From Methanoculleus chikugoensis (GTDB lineage Archaea; Halobacteriota; Methanomicrobia; Methanomicrobiales; Methanoculleaceae): a DNA stretch of 64,000 nt. Below the pieces are notes generated by a model. It had not been told where the DNA came from. It did not search any database and worked only from the letters and a program-made list of their open reading frames with translations. Positions 26,131 through 33,391 of the stretch are shown here, piece by piece (positions within the stretch are counted from its first letter, which is position 1; every line of letters begins with the position of its first letter). The stretch covers positions 1-64,000 of the forward strand of contig NZ_FMID01000060.1 of assembly GCF_900095385.1 (NCBI RefSeq). The letters run 5' to 3'. Made by a program: the position numbers and the translations under genes.

Positions 26131-28083
26131 ATGCGAGTGCTGGCGATAGGGTTGGGCGGCGCCGGGTCGCGGATTGTGGATCAGCTCTACGACCATGACC
26201 AGCGTAGCAGAGTTTACTGCATGAGTGCGGTAGCGATCGACATCGACCCGAACTCCCTGCTGCAACTCCGCCATCTCCCGAACCCTGCAAGGATCTTCTT
26301 CCCGCGGGTCGATATCCTGGATCACGCTCATGTCACGGACGTGATCGATATCGAGGAGGTGATGACCCGGCTCCAGAGCATGGATACGATGGAGATCGAC
26401 GCCATCCTCCTCTGCTGCGGGCTCGGGGGCAGCGTCATCGACATCGCGCCGCTCATCATCGCCGAGATCCGGAAGTCTTACGTGGAGCCGATCTTCGCTC
26501 TCGCCGTACTTCCGTGCCTGGAAGAGGGGAAACGGGTCTCGGCCAAGGCCGCCGACGACCTCGACGCGCTCCAGGGACTCGTCGATGCCGTCATCCTCTT
26601 CGACAACGAGACCTGGTCGCAGAAGATCAAGGCGGCCGCCGCTGCAGCCGGGACCGAGAACACCAGCGTCATGGACCAGCTGCGCCAGATCCCCACGGGA
26701 TCGGACCCGAGAACACACTACAACATGCTCAACGAGAGGATTGCACGCCAGATCGGCCTCCTTCTTCGCGCCGGAGAATTCAACGAATCGGGGCTCGACG
26801 TCGCCGAGGTCGTTCTGGATGCCGGAGAGGTCTTGAACACCCTGAAAGGAAACGGGTTCGTCGCGGTCGGCTACGCCACGGAGCGACTGCCGACCGGATG
26901 GCTGAACATCTTCCACCGGCGGCAGTCGCTGAAAGACTTCATCCAGGGTTCGCAGGAGAAGGCCGCACGGATCATATCCCTCGCCAAAAAAGCGGTTTAT
27001 GAAGACGTATCGGTTCCCTGCGATCTCACGAGCGCCGACAAGGCGCTGGTGTTGATCGCCGGGCCTTCGGCCGAACTCTCGATGAAGGGGTTCCAGACCG
27101 TCCGAAAGTGGATCGATCGGAGCATCGCCGGACTCGAGATGCGATCGGGGGACTATCCGGTGAAGAGCACGTCGTTTGTGGGGATCATCATTGTGCTCTC
27201 GGGGCTCACCAACATCCCCCGGGTCGAGGAACTCCGGGATATCCGGACGGAATACCAGCTTGAGTGCGAGGAAGAACGGCTGAGGGGAGAAGAGGAGGCG
27301 CGGCTGCGTGAAGAGGAGGAAGGCCTGGCGGCCGGTGCCGTCTCCGAAGTGCCGGATGACGCCGGTGTCCCCGGGTTTGCCTCGCCTCTTGAGTCGGCAT
27401 ATCTTGAGGAGATCGGGTACATGGCAGAACCAACCACACCGGAGAAGGATGAGATGATCTCGCTCCCGGGCAGCGGCGGGAGCGACCGGAAACGCAGGGA
27501 CGACACCATCGTTATGCTCCCGAAAGCCGAGAAGAAGCAGGATGACGGGGTCGTCGTCCTTCCCCCGAAGCCGGGCGGGAAGGAGATCGATCTCACCGGT
27601 TCGGCCTCGGTCACCTCGTCGGTGCCCGCCCCGAAGAACTCCACCTTCGGCCTCAAAGGGATCGCTATCGAGAAGACGGGGCCAAAAGACGATGCGGTAA
27701 CATATTCCACATCCTTAAAACCCGTGCAGCGGCCGAAAGACGGATCGCTTTCGGCGGATGCGGGCACCCTGGATCACGGAATGCAGCGGCCGAAAGACGG
27801 GGTGTTCACCGGGGACCACGTTACGCTCGGTCAGGGGATGCAGCGGCCGAAGGACAGCCTCTTCGAGGAGGCCGGCCTGCACATGCGCGAAGGGGCACCC
27901 TTACCGAAGGACGATTCGCTGGGCCAGATCGGCCGGGGATTTGCCCGGCCCGGCCCCCGCCCGAAAGAGGTCGATCCCTCGCGCGGAAAACTCGAGGTGA
28001 TCGACGCGGCCGCCCGGCAGAAGAACCGAGACGAAGAGAAGCGATCGGACGACGATACGGACGGCGGGATCACCTGGCTGTAG
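26131..28083 (+). CDS. Divergent FtsZ/tubulin-superfamily protein with repetitive tail
   Basis: 650 residues. The N-terminal 360 or so form a GTPase-like fold: T1 loop IGLGGAGSR (6-14), helix-strand pattern as in FtsZ, DAVILFDNETW (about 152-162, matching the FtsZ VI-x-N region) and LNERIARQIGLLLRAGEFN. The T4 loop, GGGTGTG in FtsZ, reads CCGLGGSV (95-102), and the catalytic T7 loop has N218 and D223 but Ser where the first Asp should be. A charged segment (Glu/Arg-rich, about 390-415) precedes a 230-residue tail with five 19-residue units containing PKD. It is probably a nucleotide-binding cytoskeletal protein, perhaps with weak or no GTP hydrolysis. ATG 26131 has a good ribosome-binding site. 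Confidence 0.8.
   Translation: MRVLAIGLGGAGSRIVDQLYDHDQRSRVYCMSAVAIDIDPNSLLQLRHLPNPARIFFPRVDILDHAHVTDVIDIEEVMTRLQSMDTMEIDAILLCCGLGGSVIDIAPLIIAEIRKSYVEPIFALAVLPCLEEGKRVSAKAADDLDALQGLVDAVILFDNETWSQKIKAAAAAAGTENTSVMDQLRQIPTGSDPRTHYNMLNERIARQIGLLLRAGEFNESGLDVAEVVLDAGEVLNTLKGNGFVAVGYATERLPTGWLNIFHRRQSLKDFIQGSQEKAARIISLAKKAVYEDVSVPCDLTSADKALVLIAGPSAELSMKGFQTVRKWIDRSIAGLEMRSGDYPVKSTSFVGIIIVLSGLTNIPRVEELRDIRTEYQLECEEERLRGEEEARLREEEEGLAAGAVSEVPDDAGVPGFASPLESAYLEEIGYMAEPTTPEKDEMISLPGSGGSDRKRRDDTIVMLPKAEKKQDDGVVVLPPKPGGKEIDLTGSASVTSSVPAPKNSTFGLKGIAIEKTGPKDDAVTYSTSLKPVQRPKDGSLSADAGTLDHGMQRPKDGVFTGDHVTLGQGMQRPKDSLFEEAGLHMREGAPLPKDDSLGQIGRGFARPGPRPKEVDPSRGKLEVIDAAARQKNRDEEKRSDDDTDGGITWL
27727..28011 (+). 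repeat. Five in-frame 57-nt repeats in the FtsZ-like tail
   Basis: Units begin at 27727, 27784, 27841, 27898 and 27955, exactly 57 nt (19 codons) apart. The first three open with QRPKD (CAGCGGCCGAAAGAC or near), the fourth with PLPKDD and the fifth with PRPKEV. Only the first five or six residues of each unit are conserved; the linkers differ. A degenerate GPKDD copy precedes them. Regular spacing of a short motif suggests multivalent binding. Confidence 0.8.
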
Positions 28084-29035
28084 CGTCCGCTATTTTTCCG
28101 AACGGTATGGTTCCCGCACCAATCTCAGTCTTGATCGCGTAGCCTTTCTCAACGGCGTTTCCTACCATGTTCATACCGCTGAACGCAACGACGGGGAGGC
28201 GGTAGGGGTGTCTCGGGAGGTTGAACACGCCGATACCCCCTCCGGCGGGGAAGGTGAAGCCGCACTCCTCCATGAGGCCGACGGTCGTCTCCACCCGATG
28301 GCGTGCGGCCGCAGGCACCGCACGGACGTTCGCAAGCGCGACGCCGGCCCGGGTCGTCACCAGCCGGTTGATCGAGGTGAGCCGGGCGGATATGAAGAGG
28401 TGGAGCGGGTCGACCGAGGTCCCGCGGTAGCCGATGAGATCGAGGAATCCGGCGGAACCGTCCTCATCGACAGCAATCCTGCCGGCATACTCGAGCCTTG
28501 TCGGGATGCCCATCTTCTGGAGGACGCCGTCCAGGGTGACGCTGCAGACCGTCATGATTCCGGTGTGGCCGTCGGGTATGCGGGGGTCGGAATCGACGAT
28601 CCGGTAGGCGGAGAGAAAACCGTAACCCGCCGCCGCCACCTGGTCGAAGGCTGCCGTGACGGCCTGGAGATCCTCTTCCCGCACGAAGGAGAGGTTGTAG
28701 GCGACGCTCCCCGTAGCGGTCTGGGGATCGAAGGTGCTCCGGAAGGCGAGCTGTTCGAGCCTCGATATGATGAAGCCGAGCCTTTGATCGACGAGCGCGC
28801 TCTCGCTCTCGGCAATCCCGGCCTCGGTGAGGAGGCGGCCCCGGTTCCCGGCCTTCTCCGTGAACCCCATCTCGTCGAGGTACTGGAGGTAGTACTGGAC
28901 GGCGCGGTCGCTCAGGACGAATCCCCGTTCGGCCATCTTCTCGCTCAGCCGCTTCGCACCCAGGGGTTCGTGCGACTCCGCAAGAATCCGCAGGATCTCA
29001 AGGTATTTCCGTTCCGATCGTATCGACGGGGTCAT
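28070..29035 (-). CDS. NrpR-like transcriptional regulator (winged helix plus DUF128)
   Basis: 321 residues. The N-terminus (MTPSIRSERKYLEILRILAESHEPLGAKRLSEKM, in segments) is the NrpR winged helix with RAVQYYLQYLDEMGFTEK as recognition region. One NrpR regulatory domain (about 85-320) follows, with GTSVDPLHLF and GMNMVGNAVEKGY. Methanococcus NrpR, the nitrogen-assimilation repressor that senses 2-oxoglutarate, has two such domains; a single one is common elsewhere. The target here is unknown. The ATG overlaps the dUTPase stop (ATGA), and its 3' end overlaps the FtsZ-like gene's end by 14 nt. Confidence 0.87.
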   Translation of the reverse strand: MTPSIRSERKYLEILRILAESHEPLGAKRLSEKMAERGFVLSDRAVQYYLQYLDEMGFTEKAGNRGRLLTEAGIAESESALVDQRLGFIISRLEQLAFRSTFDPQTATGSVAYNLSFVREEDLQAVTAAFDQVAAAGYGFLSAYRIVDSDPRIPDGHTGIMTVCSVTLDGVLQKMGIPTRLEYAGRIAVDEDGSAGFLDLIGYRGTSVDPLHLFISARLTSINRLVTTRAGVALANVRAVPAAARHRVETTVGLMEECGFTFPAGGGIGVFNLPRHPYRLPVVAFSGMNMVGNAVEKGYAIKTEIGAGTIPFGKIADATAR

Positions 29036-29457
29036 CGGGTATGCACCGCGCCAAGGCTGTCCTGGTACCGGCCCTGGTAGAGCCGGTCGCCGTTCAACAC
29101 TTCCTGCAGGATCATCTGCACGATCCGGTCCCCCGCTGCAAGGCGGATATCCTCGGCGCCGGCGTTCGTCAGGCAGAGCGTCAGCTGGCCGCGGAACCCG
29201 GGGTCGACGAACCCGCCGCCAAGGAGGACGCCGCGACGGGCGAGCGAGGAGCGGCACCGGAGGGTTGCGGCGAGGTCGGCGGGGAGTTCCACCCGCTCGA
29301 TCGAGGGAACGAGGGTACACACGCCGCGCGAAAGGACGGTCTCTTCGGCCGCACGGAGGTCATAGGATGCGGGCTGCTGGGATGCATGGTGGTACGGCTC
29401 GATGACGAGATCGCCGTTCTCGCGCCGGCGATCGATCTCGCTGGATGAGAGGATCAT
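29032..29457 (-). CDS. dut: dUTPase of the Dcd/Dut family
   Basis: 141 residues from ATG 29457. PASYDLRAAEET, RCRSSLARRGVLLGGGFVDPGFRGQLTL and AAGDRIVQMIL (in short segments) place it in the dCTP deaminase/dUTPase family. The catalytic Glu of dCTP deaminases (TLE) is Cys here (TLC), so deamination is unlikely and hydrolysis of dUTP to dUMP is the better guess. It sits with an NrpR-like regulator and supplies dUMP for thymidylate synthase. The start fits a TATA-like TTATTAAGC on the minus strand (29482-29490); longer frames to 29475 or 29520 run into the promoter and the tRNA. Confidence 0.82.
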   Translation of the reverse strand: MILSSSEIDRRRENGDLVIEPYHHASQQPASYDLRAAEETVLSRGVCTLVPSIERVELPADLAATLRCRSSLARRGVLLGGGFVDPGFRGQLTLCLTNAGAEDIRLAAGDRIVQMILQEVLNGDRLYQGRYQDSLGAVHTR

Positions 29458-29481
29458 TGTATAGAGTACTGACATAAAAAC

Positions 29482-29492
29482 GCTTAATAACT
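29482..29492. promoter_or_regulatory. Shared A/T-rich promoter between dUTPase and tRNA-Arg
   Basis: GCTTAATAAC reads as a TATA-like element in both directions: about 25 nt to the dUTPase ATG leftward (29457) and about 25 nt to the tRNA-Arg 5' end rightward (29513). The 55-bp gap between the genes has no other candidate. Confidence 0.45.
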
Positions 29493-32400
29493 TACGATAG
29501 AAACCGAAGAGGGGACCCATGGGGTAGTGGACATCCTTTTGGGCTTCGAACCCAAGGACGCGGGTTCAATTCCCGCTGGGTCCGTTGTTTTTTGGGGTGT
29601 GCGGATCACGCACCCGAATATCGTTGCATGCGCCGGATGTACGATCTGTGCTGCTCTCCGATCTCTCCTGGGTGTGAAGAGCAGTCGGGCATCGGGTACG
29701 TTGCCTGCAGAGGCGCGGACCCGGATCAGGTATTCGCCCGGCGGGAGTGCCCGGGCATCGAGAGAGGCGGTTTCACCGGTCACGGTCTCGAACCGCACCG
29801 GGGAGAGGCCGCCGTCGTTCGAGTACTCCACAGACTCGGTCAGGGTCCCCGCTCCGGTGTAGGAGAGATCCCAGGCAGCGGAGAGGATCTCCCTGACCGG
29901 TTCCGTGCAGGTGTAGCGCGGGTTTGAGAGCGTGAGCGTCGCGGAGCCGAAACCCGTGTTGCTGAGATCCGGCACGGCGGTGATGAGGGTGTCGGGGAGG
30001 GGGAGTTTTGCCGCGTCGTTGAACGTGATCGTTGAGCCGGGCCCGAAGACGTTGATGTTGCCGTCGGTCAGCGCCCTCAGGCGGAACGTCGCCTCCCAGG
30101 TCTGACCGAGGTGAACCGTCCCGATCGCGAACTTCAGGTTGCGGCCGTCGCTCCAGTCGTCGGTCTGGTTGATGGTCGTCGGGGAGATGATCGCATGATT
30201 CCCGGTCTGGTTCTCGACCCAGCTCGTGATGACGGTCGAGACCCCGTCTTCGTAAACGTAGGAGAATACGCCGGACCCTTCCCGGTCTTCACCGTTGACC
30301 TGGACCGTGCTGAAGTCGAGGCTCATCGTGGTGTTGACCCCGGCCTCCGTCTTGAGGAGCCCGGCAATATCGGTGTAGATCGGCCCCAGGGCATCCGGAG
30401 CCGGCGCGTGGTAGTATCTCCCGCCGGTCGATTCGGCGATGCTCCGGAGCGTCGATCTCGCGTCGTCGGAGAGGCTCTCCGAGTACGAGATCGTGAAGAT
30501 GCGGATGTCGTTGTCCGCAGCGTAAGTTGCCAGGTTCTGCCAGTTCGAGGGGAGATCCGCGTACCGGTAGTAACTCCGGGCCAGTGTGTCGTAGCCTTCC
30601 GGCGAGGGAGGGGTCGAACCCGAGCCCCGGGCAAGCGGGTCGCCGTACCAGTTGTAATCGCCGTCGGAGAGGAGCACCACGGCTTTTACCGAATCGTCGC
30701 CTGCAGCGGCGACCAGGTGGTCGATCGAGACCTTCAGCCCGTGCCGGAGCGGGGTGCCGTGGTCGGGGACGATGCCGTCGAGCGCACCCTTCACCGCCGG
30801 GAGATCGCGGGTGAGCCCGAGATCGAGCGTTGCGTAGTCGTCGTATGTCTTCGGGTAGGTGTAGTCGTTATCGATCTCGTGCGTGCCGATGCCGGAGTTG
30901 GCACCGGGACGCGAGATGGATCCTTTACGCCCGAACGAGACGGCGGCCGCGCGATCATGGTTCTCCGAGAACTGATCCACGAACGCCTTTGCCGCTTCGC
31001 GGACGGAGTGCATCCGGTCGGGGTCGTCGTAGAGCATGCTCCCCGACCGGTCGGTGCAGATCACCACATCGATCGGGTCCGGCCGGAGCGCCCACCCATC
31101 GCCTTTGAGCCGGATGGTAACATCCACCGTGTCGTTCACCGCCACCGTCCCGGGAGAGACCTCCGCCTCCACCGAGAGGAAGGGGTAGTTCTCCCAGGCC
31201 AGGGGTATCGTCCGTGTGGTGTCGTTCCACGTGGCGACGACATCGCACCCGCCCCTCGCCGCAGCGCTCCAGCGCGGATCGGTCCGGTCGGTGGTGAACG
31301 TGCCGGGGTAGAACCGGACGGCCGCGTAGCCGTCGTCATCGGTCTTGGCAGAGGACGCAGAGAGATAGGGGGCGGCGACCTGCAGGAATTCGCCGGCATC
31401 GATGTTCCGGACGGCGAAGGTCACGTTCTCTCCGGCGACCGGGTTTCCTTTCACATCGACGACCTTTGCACGGAGAGTTGCCGGCCCTGAGCCGGGCACG
31501 TCGAGGCTCGGCATCGACTGGGGGTTTGCCGAGAGGAGCATATCCACAGGGGCGGTGTGGACAAACTCAACGATCTGCGATGCCGTCACGCTTGCGTTGT
31601 CCACGGCTGTTGCGTTGACAGTGATCCTGCCGGTGGTATCCTTCGGGCCGTAGGTGAGGCGGGCGACGCCCGAGCCGTTTGTCGTCAGGACGGTGCCTTC
31701 CCCTGCAAGGGAGGTGGCGACCCGGATATCCCGGCCGGCTGCGGGGTTGCCCCAGGAGTCGAAGAGCCGGTAGGTCAGGGTGAACGTGCTCTCTCCGTCG
31801 GCAGGCTGGTAGGGCTCCGGGTCGGCATCGGGGTTGACCGAGACGGCGATAGCGGCCGGGTCTCCGGTCGGGAGGCCGCGGATGGAGATGTAGCGATCGA
31901 TCCCGCCGGAGAGAGCGGTTATCCGGACGATGTTCTCACCGACGGCCCGGCCGGTTCTGAAAGGCACCTGGACGTGTCCGGTGGCGTTGGCTGTCCGCTC
32001 TATCCCGGGCACCGGCGCCCCCAGATCGTCGATGAAGACGGCATCGTCGTCGACCGAGCCGACGCTGAAGCGGACGGTCTCGGTGCCCCGGGTATCGTCC
32101 ACCGGGTTGCCGTACCGGTCGGCCAGCCCCACGGTGATGACGGTGACGTCACCTGCGGCAACCTCGAACTCGTAGTCGAGGTAGGTGACGCGGCCGGCCG
32201 GGCCGTGGTCGATCGGGAGGGGGATCGTCTCCTCTACAGCCCCGGCTCGTGCGGTTATTACGGCGACGCCGCTCGTCCTGCCGGGGATGAACACCGTGGT
32301 CGCGGTTCCGGATGCGCCGGTGGTGACGGTTGCGGGCGATATGCGCCCGAAGACCGGGTCGACCTCGAACGCCACGGTGCAGTTCTCGATGGGCATCCCG

Positions 32401-32564
32401 CTCTCATCGAAGGCCTGCACGGTTATTTCAGCGGGCTCGGTTCCACCCGCCGCCAGCCAACCGGCACCGCTCGATATGGTGATCCGGTCAGGATCCGTCG
32501 CACTCGCCGCAGGAACGATCAGGCCGAGCAGGATCGTGAGGAGGAACAATTTTTTAAAATTCAT
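29484..32564 (-). CDS. Large Ig-like/VWA cell-surface protein A (C-terminus probably frameshifted)
   Basis: A signal peptide (MNFKKLFLLTILLGLIVPAAS) is followed by about three Big-1/Ig-like domains, then a von Willebrand A domain with MIDAS motif CTDRSGSM and a further beta-rich region. It is a paralog of the protein at 33392-36487. ATG 32564 fits the TATA-like TTATATATA just upstream (32592-32602). Near the 3' end family similarity stops after LIRVRAS..LLFTP; in the +1 frame it resumes as HRSYIRRM and reaches a stop at 29606-29608. The frame as read continues antisense through tRNA-Arg to 29484. A one-base indel or a recent frameshift is likely. Probably secreted or surface-bound; no C-terminal anchor is visible. 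Confidence 0.8.
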   Translation of the reverse strand: MNFKKLFLLTILLGLIVPAASATDPDRITISSGAGWLAAGGTEPAEITVQAFDESGMPIENCTVAFEVDPVFGRISPATVTTGASGTATTVFIPGRTSGVAVITARAGAVEETIPLPIDHGPAGRVTYLDYEFEVAAGDVTVITVGLADRYGNPVDDTRGTETVRFSVGSVDDDAVFIDDLGAPVPGIERTANATGHVQVPFRTGRAVGENIVRITALSGGIDRYISIRGLPTGDPAAIAVSVNPDADPEPYQPADGESTFTLTYRLFDSWGNPAAGRDIRVATSLAGEGTVLTTNGSGVARLTYGPKDTTGRITVNATAVDNASVTASQIVEFVHTAPVDMLLSANPQSMPSLDVPGSGPATLRAKVVDVKGNPVAGENVTFAVRNIDAGEFLQVAAPYLSASSAKTDDDGYAAVRFYPGTFTTDRTDPRWSAAARGGCDVVATWNDTTRTIPLAWENYPFLSVEAEVSPGTVAVNDTVDVTIRLKGDGWALRPDPIDVVICTDRSGSMLYDDPDRMHSVREAAKAFVDQFSENHDRAAAVSFGRKGSISRPGANSGIGTHEIDNDYTYPKTYDDYATLDLGLTRDLPAVKGALDGIVPDHGTPLRHGLKVSIDHLVAAAGDDSVKAVVLLSDGDYNWYGDPLARGSGSTPPSPEGYDTLARSYYRYADLPSNWQNLATYAADNDIRIFTISYSESLSDDARSTLRSIAESTGGRYYHAPAPDALGPIYTDIAGLLKTEAGVNTTMSLDFSTVQVNGEDREGSGVFSYVYEDGVSTVITSWVENQTGNHAIISPTTINQTDDWSDGRNLKFAIGTVHLGQTWEATFRLRALTDGNINVFGPGSTITFNDAAKLPLPDTLITAVPDLSNTGFGSATLTLSNPRYTCTEPVREILSAAWDLSYTGAGTLTESVEYSNDGGLSPVRFETVTGETASLDARALPPGEYLIRVRASAGNVPDARLLFTPRRDRRAAQIVHPAHATIFGCVIRTPQKTTDPAGIEPASLGSKPKRMSTTPWVPSSVSIVSY
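29513..29584 (+). tRNA. tRNA-Arg (anticodon TCG)
   Basis: A complete cloverleaf: acceptor GGACCCA / TGGGTCC, anticodon stem TTGGG / CCCAA around the loop CTTCGAA (anticodon TCG, reading CGA), and a T arm with GCGGGTTCAATTCCCGC. The 3' CCA is not encoded. T-runs follow at 29585-29593 as terminator. The tRNA lies antisense to the apparent 3' end of the large VWA protein gene. Confidence 0.95.
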
Positions 32565-33056
32565 ACTGAGATCAGGGAGCCGTGATCCCATGCAATATAT
32601 ATAAGAGTTTTCATTTGATTCGGATTTTTGGGTGCGGCGAAAAAATACATATCATCATCGGAATAGCCAAAAACCAGGGGATTGTATCACAATTTTTCAT
32701 TAAAACCGGGACTGGACAACCACCTCGGCCACGCAACCATGATATAGGGATCATTTCAGGTAATTTTCACCCATCGTAAATCCACAAATCAATCGAAATT
32801 GACCCAATCCAACAATTTAGCCGCGAATACACAGGTTAAAATAGGACATGCCACCGGAAGAGCTGCGAACGTTCCGCGAGAGATAAATACAGGCATGTGC
32901 AGGTAACCGGAGGTGCCGGGAGAGCGAACCCTGCAGGGCCCTGTGCCCCGGGGGGCGTATCCGGTGAAGATAACGGTTGAGCCCTGCACGGAAGAGGGCG
33001 GGAGTACGGGCCGCGGGGGTCTTCCTCTCCCGTGAAAAAAAGAATGACGGGGTTCT
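32565..33056. other. Gene-free stretch upstream of surface protein A
   Basis: It contains the TATA element for protein A (32592-32602), A/T-rich sequence to about 32850, then GC-rich sequence with a GCAGGGCCCTG-type palindrome near 32930-32945. No gene, RNA or repeat is recognised. Confidence 0.4.
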
Positions 33057-33215
33057 TCACTCGAGGCGGATATACGCGTCCCCGGTCGCCCCGGCAGTTA
33101 CATCCTGGGTAATCTTTGCCGAGGCATCCTCGGTATCCGGCGCGGACCCACGGACCCGGATGATGTACTCGCTGGGCGGGAGGCCTTCTGAGGGAGCCGC
33201 ACACGCGCCAGTATG
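33057..33215 (-). pseudogene. C-terminal remnant of a third Ig-like/VWA paralog
   Basis: Read leftward from about 33215 to the stop at 33057-33059, the sequence encodes EGLPPSEYIIRVRGSAPDTEDASAKITQD followed by ...GATGDAYIRLE. This aligns with the ends of both neighbours (GEYLIRVRAS and YKIRVFA, then DRAYIKIS). No start codon, signal peptide or upstream domains are associated. It is best read as the leftover 3' end of a deleted gene copy lying between two intact ones. Confidence 0.75.
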
Positions 33216-33391
33216 GCCCTGGTGATCCGGTTGTTTCGGGGTAAAATCTCTTCTGAAAGTGATAGTTAACCCGCCCGCTCCAGGAAACCGGTGTAATTAC
33301 CCGGAATCACCGCGGGTTTATCCATCAGGGCCGCACTCGTCAGATTGCCCTGCAACTCGTTCCGATCAAAAATGGGGATATGAAGATGGTA

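Noticed and set aside
30111-31490. 459-codon open frame opposite surface protein A
   Set aside because: Same reason: antisense shadow of a paralog-supported gene, with no family features of its own.
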